Part shown: one piece after another, positions 44,420 through 53,077 of the stretch | How the letters are laid out: every line of letters begins with the position of its first letter | Position numbering within the stretch: the first letter of the stretch is position 1 | Source of the DNA: Tistrella mobilis | Lineage (GTDB): Bacteria; Pseudomonadota; Alphaproteobacteria; Tistrellales; Tistrellaceae | Direction: 5' to 3' | Length of the DNA: 64,000 bases | NCBI RefSeq assembly: GCF_039634785.1 | Contig: NZ_JBBIAB010000001.1 | Location: forward strand, 1 to 64,000 | Notes under the pieces: model-generated | The model's input: only the letters and a program-made list of their open reading frames with translations | Databases searched by the model: none | What the model was told of the DNA's origin: nothing | Program-made: the position numbers and the translations under genes

Positions 44420-45205
44420 TTGTCGAGCGCGCCCATCTCCTCCGGCCGCCGGCCGGTCATCGCCGTCACCGCCTGCATCAAGCTGGTCGAGGGCAGCCCC
44501 TCCCACGCTGCGGGCATGAAATACGTCGAAGCCGCGGCGGATGGTGCCGGCGGCATGCCGCTGATCGTGCCGGCGCTGGGCGCCGGCATCGACATCGATC
44601 AGGTCCTGGATCTGGTCGACGGCGTGCTGGTCACGGGCAGCACCTCGAACGTCGCGCCCGAGATCTATGGCGGCCCGGCGCCCCGGCCCGGCAACAAGGG
44701 CGATCCGGCGCGCGACGCCACCACCCTGCCGCTGATCCGCGCCGCGATCGAGCGCGATCTGCCTCTGCTCGCGATCTGCCGCGGCCATCAGGAGCTGAAC
44801 GTCGCCCTGGGCGGCAGCCTGCACCAGCATGTCCATGAAGTGCCGGGCATGATGGATCATCGCGACGATGCCAGCCTGCCCTGGGAAGAGCGCTTCGGCC
44901 ATGCCCATCCGGTGATGCCCGAAGCCGGCGGCCTGCTCGCCCGGATCCAGGGCGGTGTCACGCCCTTCCTGGTCAACTCCCTGCACCACCAGGCGATCGA
45001 CCGGCTGGCCCCGGGGCTGCGCGTCGAGGCCCTGGCCGAGGACGGCCTGGTCGAGGCGATCTCGATCCCCGGCCGCCGCTTCGTCCTGGGCGTGCAGTGG
45101 CATCCCGAGGCGCTGTGGCGGATCGACCCCGCCCATGACGCCATCCTGAAAGCCTTCGGACAGGCGGCCCGCGAACGCGCCGCCCGTGCCGAAGCCGCTG
45201 CCTGA
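44420..45205 (+). CDS. Class I glutamine amidotransferase-like hydrolase (peptidase C26, PuuD-like)
   Basis: 261 residues from a TTG start with GGAG nine bases upstream; no ATG fits the N-terminus RRPVIAVTACIKL. The nucleophile Cys lies in LLAICRGHQELNVALGGSL, and the His-Glu pair in GVQWHPEALW completes the triad. This is the PuuD type that hydrolyses gamma-glutamyl compounds such as gamma-glutamyl-GABA. No other putrescine-pathway genes are nearby, so the actual substrate is open. Confidence 0.85.
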   Translation: MSSAPISSGRRPVIAVTACIKLVEGSPSHAAGMKYVEAAADGAGGMPLIVPALGAGIDIDQVLDLVDGVLVTGSTSNVAPEIYGGPAPRPGNKGDPARDATTLPLIRAAIERDLPLLAICRGHQELNVALGGSLHQHVHEVPGMMDHRDDASLPWEERFGHAHPVMPEAGGLLARIQGGVTPFLVNSLHHQAIDRLAPGLRVEALAEDGLVEAISIPGRRFVLGVQWHPEALWRIDPAHDAILKAFGQAARERAARAEAAA

Positions 45206-45231
45206 AGACCTGCCCGCTGGATATCTGCCTC

Positions 45232-45846
45232 ATGCCCCGCCTGCCCGACGATTTCGACGACGACACCGACGGTTTCGACCCCGATCACCCGCTGGCCGAT
45301 CAGCCGGCACTGGCGGCGGTCGCCCGCTTCGCCCGCATGCTCGAGACCATCCCCTGGTTCTCTCGCGTCGGCGACCGGCTGGACGCCGACGACAGGGCTG
45401 CGGCCGAAGACTATCTGTCGGCGCTGGGCTTCCCCGGTGCCGCGGTGGTCCCGGTCGGCGACTGGTACGAGGCGGCGGACTGCGCCGAGGCACTGGACAT
45501 GCACTCCCTGTCCTGGGAGGAGGAGGAGCATCTCCGTGCGGTTGCCCATGAAACCGCGCTCGAGATCACCGATGAAGAGGCGCTCGACGTGGCGCTTTCC
45601 CATGTCGCCCATCAGGCCGCCTCTCTGGTCGGCCCGGCCGCCGTGCTGTCGATGCGGGTCGGCGGTCTGGACGACGAGGCCCTGGCCCGGGCGGCGGCCG
45701 GCCATGCGGTTCAGGCCTGCCACCAGGCGGCCCTGGTCCTGGCGGCGGGGCTGGGGGCCGAGCATCCTTTCGCGCTCAAATTCCGGCTCTACGAACGGGG
45801 TCGCTGGCCGGTCTCGATCACCGGAGAGAGCTTCAACCTGTTCTGA
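45232..45846 (+). CDS. Conserved acidic hypothetical protein
   Basis: 204 residues, strongly acidic at the N-terminus (DDFDDDTDGFDPDHP). The remainder is mostly alpha-helical, with LETIPWFSRVGDRLDADDRAAAEDYLSALGF, shown here through its fragments ETIPWFSRVG and EDYLSALGF, and a C-terminal ERGRWPVSITGESFNLF. No known domain is recognised. It follows the amidotransferase by 26 bases and may be co-transcribed. Codon use is normal for the region, which supports coding. Confidence 0.7.
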   Translation: MPRLPDDFDDDTDGFDPDHPLADQPALAAVARFARMLETIPWFSRVGDRLDADDRAAAEDYLSALGFPGAAVVPVGDWYEAADCAEALDMHSLSWEEEEHLRAVAHETALEITDEEALDVALSHVAHQAASLVGPAAVLSMRVGGLDDEALARAAAGHAVQACHQAALVLAAGLGAEHPFALKFRLYERGRWPVSITGESFNLF

Positions 45847-46002
45847 TTTATAGATCTGCGTATGCCGATTGCCGGAAGGTGGCATGGCGGAGATCGCCGT
45901 GTCACTGGCGCCAGTTCGCGTCATCGGTTCAAATGGTGTGGTCGGACCTGAATTCGAAACATCCAACCACGGGTCCGACCAGCCGAAAGGGGTCCGGCCC
46001 GT

Positions 46003-47418
46003 ATGGATGCAGTCATCGACTTTCTCAACACCCTGCTCTGGAGCTATGTGCTGATCTACGGCCTGCTGGCGGTGGGCATCTACTTCACCCTCCGCCTGCG
46101 CTTCGTCCAGATCCTGCACTTTCCCGAGATGATCCGGGCGGTGATCGGCTCAGGGGATAACGACCGCTCGGGCATCTCGCCCTTCCAGGCCCTGTGCACC
46201 AGCCTCGCCTCCCGGGTCGGCACCGGCAATCTGGCCGGTGTGGCCGTGGCGCTGTATCTGGGCGGGCCGGGCGCGATCTTCTGGATGTGGGTGGTGGCGG
46301 CGATCGGCATGGCGACCGCCTATGCCGAAAGCAGCCTCGCCCAGCTCTACAAGGTTCGCGACGGTCATCGCCAGTATCGCGGCGGGCCGGCCTTCTACAT
46401 GGCCAAAGGGCTGAAGGCACCCTGGGCGGGCTGGCTGTTCTCGATCTTCCTGATCCTGACCTTCGGCCTTGTGTTCAATGCGGTGCAGGCGAATTCCATC
46501 GCCGAGGCCGGCGAGGCGGCCTTCGGCCTGGGTAAGATCTGGATCGGCCTCGCCATCGCCGTGCTGACCGCGATCGTCATCTTCGGCGGCATTCGCCAGA
46601 TCGCCCGGGTGGCGGAGCTGGTGGTGCCGTTCATGGCGGTGATCTATCTGGCCGTGGCGCTCTATGTCATCGTGGTCAACATCGCCGAGGTGCCGGCCGC
46701 GATCGGCATGATCCTGCGCAGCGCCTTCGGCCTGGAGCAGGCGGCCGGCGGCATCGCCGGCGGCATGGCGGCCGCCATGCTCAACGGCGTGAAGCGGGGC
46801 CTGTTCTCGAACGAGGCCGGCATGGGCTCGGCGCCGAACATCGCCGCCGCCGCAACGCCCGATCCGCACCACCCCTCCTCGCAGGGCTTCGTGCAGTCGC
46901 TGGGCGTGTTCATCGACACCCTGCTGATCTGCACCGCCACCGCGATCATGATCCTGCTGTCCGACCGGCTGGTGCCCGGCTCGGGCGTCACCGGCACCCA
47001 GCTGACCCAGGAAGCGCTGACCGCCCATATCGGCGATGCCGGTGCCTGGTTCGTGGCGGTGGCGATCTTCTTCTTCGCCTTCACCTCGATCATCGGCAAC
47101 TACGCCTATGCCGAAAACGCCCTGGTCTTCGTGAAGGCCGACAGCGCCATCGGTATCACCATCCTGCGCTGCGGCACCCTCGCCATGGTGCTCTGGGGCA
47201 GCTATGAGAGCGTCTCGACCGTGTTCAACGCGGCCGATACCTCCATGGGCCTGATGGCCGTGATCAATCTGATCGCCATCGTCCTCCTGTCGGGCACGGT
47301 CGCGAAACTCACCCGCGACTATCTGGAACAGCGCCGTGGCGGCCAGACGCCGATTTTCCACGCCGCCGATTATCCCGAACTCGCCGGCGAGATCGACGAG
47401 GACATCTGGAGCCGCTGA
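46003..47418 (+). CDS. Alanine/glycine:sodium symporter (AGCS family)
   Basis: 471 residues with about eleven membrane segments. The family signature is present as FQALCTSLASRVGTGNLAGVA near residue 65, with GLFSNEAGMGSAPNIAAAA near 270 as the second. It imports alanine or glycine together with sodium. It is transcribed alone: a 156-base upstream gap contains an imperfect GGTCGGACC/GGGTCCGACC inverted pair, and a strong bidirectional terminator follows. Confidence 0.94.
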   Translation: MDAVIDFLNTLLWSYVLIYGLLAVGIYFTLRLRFVQILHFPEMIRAVIGSGDNDRSGISPFQALCTSLASRVGTGNLAGVAVALYLGGPGAIFWMWVVAAIGMATAYAESSLAQLYKVRDGHRQYRGGPAFYMAKGLKAPWAGWLFSIFLILTFGLVFNAVQANSIAEAGEAAFGLGKIWIGLAIAVLTAIVIFGGIRQIARVAELVVPFMAVIYLAVALYVIVVNIAEVPAAIGMILRSAFGLEQAAGGIAGGMAAAMLNGVKRGLFSNEAGMGSAPNIAAAATPDPHHPSSQGFVQSLGVFIDTLLICTATAIMILLSDRLVPGSGVTGTQLTQEALTAHIGDAGAWFVAVAIFFFAFTSIIGNYAYAENALVFVKADSAIGITILRCGTLAMVLWGSYESVSTVFNAADTSMGLMAVINLIAIVLLSGTVAKLTRDYLEQRRGGQTPIFHAADYPELAGEIDEDIWSR

Positions 47419-47439
47419 TCGGGCGGAGACGGGCAAAGC

Positions 47440-47474
47440 AAAGGCCGGCTTCCCCAAAGGAAGCCGGCCTTTCT
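47440..47474 (+). terminator. Bidirectional terminator between symporter and PHB depolymerase genes
   Basis: A perfect stem AGGCCGGCTTCC/GGAAGCCGGCCT with a CCAAA loop is flanked by A and T runs on both sides (gcaaag before, TTTCTG after). It lies between convergent genes and can end both transcripts. Confidence 0.88.
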
Positions 47475-47500
47475 GCCGTCTGATCCGCCGGTCGGAGACC

Positions 47501-47554
47501 GGGATCAGTCAGGTCACCGGGACCAGTCAGGCCACCCCGATCAATCAGGCCGGT
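47501..47554 (-). repeat. Three tandem 18-bp repeats across the phaZ stop codon
   Basis: Plus-strand units at 47501-47518, 47519-47536 and 47537-47554 share GGGA(T/C)CAGTCAGG(T/C)CACC with variants. The unit nearest the gene contains its TGA (47545-47547 on the minus strand). Since 18 is a multiple of three, TGA is repeated in frame in the two outer units. Confidence 0.85.
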
Positions 47555-48771
47555 GCATGCGCCCGGATGAAGGCGGCGATGCGCGGCTTCACCTGTTCGC
47601 GCCAGCGGCGGCCGTTGAAGATGCCGTAATGGCCGACACCCGCCTGTTCGTAATGGGCGTGCATGTGCTCCGGCAGCCGGTCGCACAGCTTGTGCGACGC
47701 CCGGGTCTGGCCGATGCCCGAGATATCGTCCAGCTCGCCTTCCACCGTCATCACCGCAGTCCGGGTGATGGCCGAGGGGTCGACCAGCTTGCCGTGCACG
47801 ACCATCTCGCGCTTGGGCAGCAGATGGCGCTGGAACACCCGGTCGATGGTCTCGATGTAGTATTCCGCCGGCAGGTCCATGACCGACAGATATTCATCAT
47901 AGAACGACCGGTGCGCCTCGGCGCTGTCACCGTCGCCGCGGACCAGATGCTCGTAAAGCTTCACATGGGCGCCGATATGGCGCTCCAGGTTCATGGTCAT
48001 GAAGCCGGTCAGCTGCACGAAACCCGGATAGACCCGGCGCATCACGCCCGGATAGATGCCAGGCACCGAGTGGATGACATTGTCTTCAAACCACTTCAGC
48101 GGCCGGGTCATGGCCAGCTGGTTGACCTGGGTCGGGCTCTCGCGGGTATCGATCGGGCCGCCCATCAGGGTCATGGTGGCGGGCGCGCACGGATCGTCGG
48201 CCGCATTCATCAGCGACACCGCCGCCAGCACCGGCACCGAGGGCTGACAGACCGCCATCACATTGGTGCCGGGGCCCAGCAAATGCAGGAATTCGATGAC
48301 GTATTCGACATAATCGTCGAAATGGAACGGCCCGTCGAAGACCGGCACCATCCGGGCGTCGACCCAGTCGGTGATGTAGACGTCATGGTCGGGCAGCAGG
48401 GCCTCGACCGTGCCGCGCAGCAGGGTGGCGTAATGCCCTGACAGCGGCGCCACCAGCAGCAGTTTCGGGTCGTTCAGACCCTCGGTGTCGCGGCGGAAAT
48501 GTAGCAGTTTGCAGAAGGTGAGATCGTGGACGATCTCCTCGACGACCGGCACGGTGCGGCCGTCGATGATGGTGTGGTCAAGCCCGAAGGCGGGTTTCTC
48601 GTAGCGGTCGGTGACGCGCTCGATCACCTCGGCCGCGGCCGCAACCATGCGGCCATAGGGCGAGTAAGACATCGGATTGAACGGCGAACTGTGGATGCGC
48701 TGCGCGGCCTTCGCCATCAGACGGATGGGCGTCACGGTCGCGGCATGCAGTTCGTGGAGCTGGTAAAGCAT
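47545..48771 (-). CDS. phaZ: Intracellular polyhydroxyalkanoate depolymerase
   Basis: 408 residues, the normal size. The catalytic nucleophile is the cysteine in MAVCQPSVPVLAA, which replaces the usual lipase-box serine in this family. HYEQAGVGHYGIFNGRRWR at the C-terminus carries the catalytic His. The N-terminus MLYQLHELHAATVTPIRLMA is also typical. The enzyme breaks down stored polyhydroxybutyrate granules in the cytoplasm. It is transcribed alone; scoAB at 59-60 kb could process the acetoacetate formed. Confidence 0.93.
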   Translation of the reverse strand: MLYQLHELHAATVTPIRLMAKAAQRIHSSPFNPMSYSPYGRMVAAAAEVIERVTDRYEKPAFGLDHTIIDGRTVPVVEEIVHDLTFCKLLHFRRDTEGLNDPKLLLVAPLSGHYATLLRGTVEALLPDHDVYITDWVDARMVPVFDGPFHFDDYVEYVIEFLHLLGPGTNVMAVCQPSVPVLAAVSLMNAADDPCAPATMTLMGGPIDTRESPTQVNQLAMTRPLKWFEDNVIHSVPGIYPGVMRRVYPGFVQLTGFMTMNLERHIGAHVKLYEHLVRGDGDSAEAHRSFYDEYLSVMDLPAEYYIETIDRVFQRHLLPKREMVVHGKLVDPSAITRTAVMTVEGELDDISGIGQTRASHKLCDRLPEHMHAHYEQAGVGHYGIFNGRRWREQVKPRIAAFIRAHAPA

Positions 48772-49134
48772 GACCCCTCACGCGCTGTCCGGCGGAACTG
48801 GGGAAGCCGCCGGCTGCGGCGGCATCGTCCACCTCCCTCGTGGTCGATGCCGTCTGTCACTGTCGATCTTTGATGCGACCGGCACCATTCGCGGGCGCCG
48901 GCTCGGTCGAGGCTGGTTCGGTCTTCGGTCCGGGCTTTGCATCCGTTGCGCAGAGGGCCAGAAAGGCCCGTTCGCGCGCTTCCGGAGAGCGCCCGTGTTA
49001 AACATCTGTTTCAATTAGGCATTATCCGCCGAAAAAGTAAACGAGTTCCGAAGACGTTGCCGAAAATCCACGACAACGACCCGAAACGGTCACCCGGCAG
49101 GGCTGGATGCGCTGCAAAATGCAGCACGGCGCCA
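48772..49134. other. Intergenic stretch upstream of phaZ
   Basis: About 360 bases between phaZ and the Sco gene. It contains a locally A/T-richer part (about 48995-49060) that could hold the phaZ promoter and the 3' region of the Sco transcript. No protein-like frame, repeat or RNA gene is seen. Confidence 0.5.
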
Positions 49135-49755
49135 TCAAAGATGCTGTTTTATCGCCGCCACGATCGTATCGGGCGTGTCCCCGCGACTGAAATGGGTGAG
49201 ATAGGCCCCCTCGCGATCCATCAGATAGATGAAGGCGCTGTGGTCGACCAGATAATCGGTGGCGCTGGCATCGTCGCGCACCGCCTGATAATAGACGCGA
49301 TATTCCTTGGCCGCCGCCGCAATGGCCTCAGGCGTTCCGGTCAGGCCGGTGATGTGATCATTAAACAGGCTGAGGTAACGCGCCATCTGATCCGTGGTAT
49401 CACGCTCAGGATCGACGGTAATGAACACCGGCGCCACCTTGTCGGCATCCGGCCCCAGCATCTCCATGACGGCTGAAATCTTCTGAAGATCGGTGGGGCA
49501 GACATCCGGGCAGAAAGTGTAGCCGAAATAGACCAGCATCAGCCGGCCACGGAAATCCTGGTCGGTGACCGGCTTGCCGGTCTGATCGTTGAGCGCGAAG
49601 GGGCCGCCGATCAGGGCGCGGCCCGAGGAAACGCCGCCGGCGCGATCCGCCGACATTTCCACCCAGCGCAGCGCCAGCACACCACCGATCGCGACCACCG
49701 CGGCGATCGCGATGACGGCCAGAATGGACGGGCGGCGGGGGGCCTTCTTCGACAT
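49135..49755 (-). CDS. SCO1/SenC-type copper chaperone
   Basis: 206 residues from ATG 49755. An N-terminal membrane anchor (about residues 11-30) precedes a thioredoxin-like domain. The copper ligands are present: CPDVCP in YFGYTFCPDVCPTDLQ and the His in LVDHSAFIYLMD. The family delivers copper to the CuA site of cytochrome oxidase or acts as a thiol reductase in the periplasm. It is divergent from cobD and not next to oxidase genes here. Confidence 0.93.
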   Translation of the reverse strand: MSKKAPRRPSILAVIAIAAVVAIGGVLALRWVEMSADRAGGVSSGRALIGGPFALNDQTGKPVTDQDFRGRLMLVYFGYTFCPDVCPTDLQKISAVMEMLGPDADKVAPVFITVDPERDTTDQMARYLSLFNDHITGLTGTPEAIAAAAKEYRVYYQAVRDDASATDYLVDHSAFIYLMDREGAYLTHFSRGDTPDTIVAAIKQHL

Positions 49756-50072
49756 GATGTTCACAATCCGCGGGGAAGGCCGGCAGGGCTGGAAGGCCAC
49801 CGGTCGGGAAGTGCCGAGGGGCGCCCGGTGAGGGAGACCGGAGAGCCCCGACGATACCACCGCCGGGACCAGGGGTCGGGGCCGGCGATGGAGACGTCTT
49901 CACCCCATAGCAGCCGGCGCCCGGGGCTGCAACCGAAGCATCTGCGACCGATCGTCGCTCGCCATGGCCGTCTGCCGACAATTGACCCGCCCCCATCGCC
50001 CGCCGCACACTCCGGCGATCTTCCTGTCGCATCACTCCCTCGCCCTCCGTCCCGTCCCAAGGGGTCTGCTCC
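49756..50072. other. Divergent gap between sco and cobD
   Basis: 317 bases with GC-rich, hairpin-prone sequence (for example gccccggggctg-like palindromes near 49915-49935). A cobalamin riboswitch was looked for because cobD follows, but no convincing B12 box or GCAACTGT-type element was found on either strand. Confidence 0.45.
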
Positions 50073-51086
50073 ATGCCCGCGGACACGCTGTCCCTCGCCG
50101 CCATCATCGGCCCGGTCTTCGCGCCCGATCCCGGCCTTCTGCTGCTGGTGGTCGCGGTTCTCGACGGCTTCATCGGCGACCCGCCCGGGCTCTGGGCGCG
50201 CATCCCCCATCCGGTGGCGGTGATCGGCCGGGCGATCTCGGCACTCGACCGCCGGCTGAACCGGCCGGAGCGCAGCGAGGCGGAACGGGTGCGCCGCGGC
50301 GCGCTGACCGTGATCCTGGTGGCGGGCGGCACGGCGCTCGTCGCCTGGGGCCTGTCGGGGCTGCTGCGCAGCATTCCCTTCGGCTGGGTCGGCGAGGCGC
50401 TGATCGCCATGACCCTCGTCGCGCAGAAGAGCCTGTACGAACATGTCCGCGACGTGGCCGATGCGCTTGCCCGCGACGGGCTCGCCGCCGGCCGGCGCAT
50501 GGTCGCCCGCATCGTCGGCCGCGACCCCGAAAGCCTCGACGAGGCCGGGGTGTCGCGGGCCGCGATCGAGAGTCTGGCCGAGAATTTTTCCGACGGGGTG
50601 GTGGCGCCGCTGTTCTGGTTCGCCGTGGCGGGGCTGCCCGGAATTGCCGCCTACAAGGCGATCAACACCATGGACAGCATGATCGGTCATATGACCCCGC
50701 GCCACGCCGCCTTCGGCCGGGTCGCGGCGCGGTTGGACGATCTGGTCAACTGGCCGGCCGCCCGGATCGCCGGCGGGCTGATCGCCCTGGCCGCCGCCCT
50801 GCCGGGACCGGGGGATGCCGGCGAGGCGATGGCCGCCATGCGCCGCGACGCCCGCCGCCACCGGTCCCCCAATGCCGGCTGGCCGGAAGCGGCGATGGCC
50901 GGCGCCCTGGGGCTTCGGCTTGCAGGCCCGCGCCGCTATGGCAACCGGGTGGTGGATGATGCCTGGATGGGCCGCGGCGACACGGAAGCGGGCCCGGCCG
51001 ATATCGACCGGGCCCTCACCCTGTATCTGCGTGCCTGCATGGCGGGGGCGCCGTTGCTGGCCCTGCTCGCCACACTGCTCGACTAG
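50073..51086 (+). CDS. cobD: Adenosylcobinamide-phosphate synthase (CobD/CbiB)
   Basis: 337 residues with about five membrane segments. LDGFIGDPPGLWARIPHPVAVIG, shown here by DGFIGDPPG and PHPVAVIG, ESLAENFSDGVVAPLFW and INTMDSMIGH are the family hallmarks. It joins aminopropanol (or its phosphate) to adenosylcobyric acid in the cobalamin pathway. It faces the SYLF and cobU genes on the other strand. Its TAG stop lies in a partial 18-bp duplication. Confidence 0.95.
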   Translation: MPADTLSLAAIIGPVFAPDPGLLLLVVAVLDGFIGDPPGLWARIPHPVAVIGRAISALDRRLNRPERSEAERVRRGALTVILVAGGTALVAWGLSGLLRSIPFGWVGEALIAMTLVAQKSLYEHVRDVADALARDGLAAGRRMVARIVGRDPESLDEAGVSRAAIESLAENFSDGVVAPLFWFAVAGLPGIAAYKAINTMDSMIGHMTPRHAAFGRVAARLDDLVNWPAARIAGGLIALAAALPGPGDAGEAMAAMRRDARRHRSPNAGWPEAAMAGALGLRLAGPRRYGNRVVDDAWMGRGDTEAGPADIDRALTLYLRACMAGAPLLALLATLLD

Positions 51087-51105
51087 GCCATCCTGCTCGA
51101 CCAGG
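51075..51105 (+). repeat. Partial 18-bp duplication across the cobD stop
   Basis: CTGCTCGACTAGG (51075-51087, with the TAG stop) is repeated as CTGCTCGACCAGG 18 bases later, one mismatch in 13. The remaining bases of the unit are not similar. It is the weakest of the stop-codon duplications in the window. Confidence 0.55.
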
Positions 51106-51121
51106 GGGCAGCCCTGCCGGC

Positions 51122-51814
51122 TCAGCGGCCCGAGAGCGTGCTCTTCAGCGTGTCGGCCTTGCCGTCCGAAACATTGGTGCGCAGGATGTTCTCCGCCGTC
51201 AGCGACTGGCCGTAATAGGCGCGGTTCCAGTCCTCTTCGGGCACGATCACGGTACCGTCGAGCGAGGCGCCGCCGAACAGGCCCTTGGCGTTGGAGAAGG
51301 CGACGATGTCGGCATCCATATTGGTCGTGGTGCTGCCCTCGACGCCGGCACCGACGGTCGCCACCGCGATCGAGACGTCACCGCCCAGCGAAACCTTGTC
51401 GGAGAGCAGCTTCTGCAGGCCGCGCTCGGTGCGCACGACCAGCACCGTCTCCGACACCTGCACGCCGGCCTGCAGGCCGATGCCGCCCTTGGCGATGTCG
51501 TAGAAGACCGGGCCGCGCCAGCCGCCCGAATCGCGGGCCATCAGCACGCCGACGCCGCCCTCGCCGCCGATGATGAAGCCGGCCTTGACCAGGCTCGGGG
51601 CGATCAGCACGGCCCGCGCGCTTTTCAGCTGGGCCTCGAAATCCTTGCCCTGGGGCGAATTGCGGATCGCTTCGACCGTGGCGGCGGCCTTGGAGACCGT
51701 CTCCTGCTGATCATTGGCATAGGCGGGCGCCACGATCGCCAGCGGCGCCATGGCAGCCATGGCGGCGACGGTCAGCGCAAGCGGGCGGCGGTCGTTGAGG
51801 CGCATGCGGAACAT
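51122..51814 (-). CDS. SYLF (Ysc84) lipid-binding domain protein, exported
   Basis: 230 residues from ATG 51814, with GGAG nine bases upstream. A signal peptide runs to about residue 33 (VAPAYA). The mature protein is one SYLF domain: LIAPSLVKAGFIIGGEGGVGVL, given by its core LVKAGFIIGGEGGVG, then VFYDIAKGGIGLQAGVQ, and SNAKGLFGGASLDGTVI. SYLF domains bind phosphoinositides in eukaryotes; the bacterial role is unknown but probably lies in the envelope. It sits inside the cobalamin region without a clear functional link. Confidence 0.88.
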   Translation of the reverse strand: MFRMRLNDRRPLALTVAAMAAMAPLAIVAPAYANDQQETVSKAAATVEAIRNSPQGKDFEAQLKSARAVLIAPSLVKAGFIIGGEGGVGVLMARDSGGWRGPVFYDIAKGGIGLQAGVQVSETVLVVRTERGLQKLLSDKVSLGGDVSIAVATVGAGVEGSTTTNMDADIVAFSNAKGLFGGASLDGTVIVPEEDWNRAYYGQSLTAENILRTNVSDGKADTLKSTLSGR

Positions 51815-51920
51815 GGGGAAAACTCCTCGGCGGGTGCGTATCCGACGGCAGCGGCGGGGATCGGTTCCGTGCCGTCCTGTCCCCGCTGTTATGCCATGAC
51901 CGGCTGTGACAGGGGTGCGA

Positions 51921-52460
51921 TCAAGATGCGACCTCTCCGGCACCGAAAGAAGGCCCTTTCAGCACCAGCGGCAGGCCCGCCGCCACAAAGATCACCCGGT
52001 CGGCCGCGGCCGCCACCTGCTGGTTCATCCGTCCCGCGACATCGCGGAACCGCCGTGCCAGCGCATTGTCCGGCACGATCCCCAGCCCCACTTCATTCGC
52101 CACCATCACCACCGGGCGGCCCAGATCGCGGGCGGCCGCCACAAGACGTGCCGTCTCGGTGTCCGGATCCCGCTCCAGATGCATCAGGGTCGCCGCCCAG
52201 ATCGTCAGACAGTCGAGCAGAACCGCCCCCGCTTCCGCGGCCGCCGCGATCGCCGCCGCCGGGTCGGCCGGGGCTTCGACCGTCCTCCAGCCAGGCCCCC
52301 GATCCGCGCGGTGGCGGGCGATGCGATCCCGCATCTCGTCGTCGAAGGCTTCGGCCGTGGCGACATAGAGCGGCGGCACGTCCCCCGCTGCGGACAGCGT
52401 CAGCCGCTCGGCCAGCGCGCTCTTGCCCGAACGGGCCCCGCCCAGAACCAGGGTCAGCAT
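51921..52460 (-). CDS. cobU: Adenosylcobinamide kinase/guanylyltransferase (CobP/CobU)
   Basis: 179 residues. The P-loop is GGARSGKS (residues 7-14), ATAEAFDDEMRDRIARHRADRG holds the guanylylated-His region, and VMVANEVGLGIVPDN is the late conserved motif. It phosphorylates adenosylcobinamide and transfers GMP to make adenosyl-GDP-cobinamide. Its start overlaps the end of the phosphatase gene by seven bases. It ends the operon cobS-phosphatase-cobU. Confidence 0.94.
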   Translation of the reverse strand: MLTLVLGGARSGKSALAERLTLSAAGDVPPLYVATAEAFDDEMRDRIARHRADRGPGWRTVEAPADPAAAIAAAAEAGAVLLDCLTIWAATLMHLERDPDTETARLVAAARDLGRPVVMVANEVGLGIVPDNALARRFRDVAGRMNQQVAAAADRVIFVAAGLPLVLKGPSFGAGEVAS

Positions 52461-53077
52461 GGCTCGTCTTCTCCCGTCGGCAGCGGCCGGTTCACCGTCT
52501 CCACCCGCCAGAGCACCGCGCCGTCATCCATCTGGATCCGGTCGATCCGGGTGAGCGACAGCGGATCGACGACAAAGGAAATGCTCTGCTCAGGCGTCAG
52601 TCCCAGCGCCTGGGCAAGGGCGGCCCGCACCACGCCGGCATGGGCCACCACCACCACCGGCCGCGCGTCGGCCTCGGCAGAGATCCGGTCGACGGTCGCG
52701 GCGACCCGGGCGATCACATCGGCATAGCGTTCGCCCCCGGGCGGGCGGGCGCGGGCAGGCTGGCGCCAGAAGGCGGCATAAGCCTCGGGCTCCGCCGCCT
52801 CGATCTCGGCATGCACGCGGCCCTCCCAGAGGCCGAAATCCTGCTCGATGAAGCCCGGCTCGATCTGCGCCGTCAGGTCGGGCCTGAGCACGGATGCGGT
52901 GTCGCGGGCACGGGCAAGCGGGCTCGCCACCAGCCGCATCCCCTCGGGCAGGGCACGTGCGATCCGTGCCGCCCGCATCGGCGCCGGCAGGTCGACCGGC
53001 GCCTCGCCCGCGCCATGGATGCGCCCGAGGGCCGATGCCGCAAGCGGGGCATGCCTCAACCAGTACCAGCGGGTCAC
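52454..53077 (-). CDS. cobC: Histidine phosphatase, probable alpha-ribazole phosphatase
   Basis: 207 residues from a GTG overlapping the cobS stop by four bases (GTGA). The phosphohistidine motif is WLRHAPLA near residue 6, altered from RHG to RHA, and the second catalytic His is in VVVAHAGVVRAALAQ. Position between cobS and cobU strongly suggests dephosphorylation of alpha-ribazole-phosphate or cobalamin-phosphate in the nucleotide-loop pathway. The family alone would only give a phosphoglycerate mutase-like phosphatase. Confidence 0.82.
   Translation of the reverse strand: MTRWYWLRHAPLAASALGRIHGAGEAPVDLPAPMRAARIARALPEGMRLVASPLARARDTASVLRPDLTAQIEPGFIEQDFGLWEGRVHAEIEAAEPEAYAAFWRQPARARPPGGERYADVIARVAATVDRISAEADARPVVVVAHAGVVRAALAQALGLTPEQSISFVVDPLSLTRIDRIQMDDGAVLWRVETVNRPLPTGEDEPC

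Noticed and set aside
49756-50072. Possible cobalamin riboswitch before cobD
   Set aside because: The region is hairpin-rich but none of the ordered conserved blocks are present on either strand.
49756-50512. Minus-strand frame overlapping cobD and reading into the Sco upstream region
   Set aside because: It is antisense to cobD and Pro/Arg-rich. The Sco protein begins naturally at its membrane anchor at 49755.
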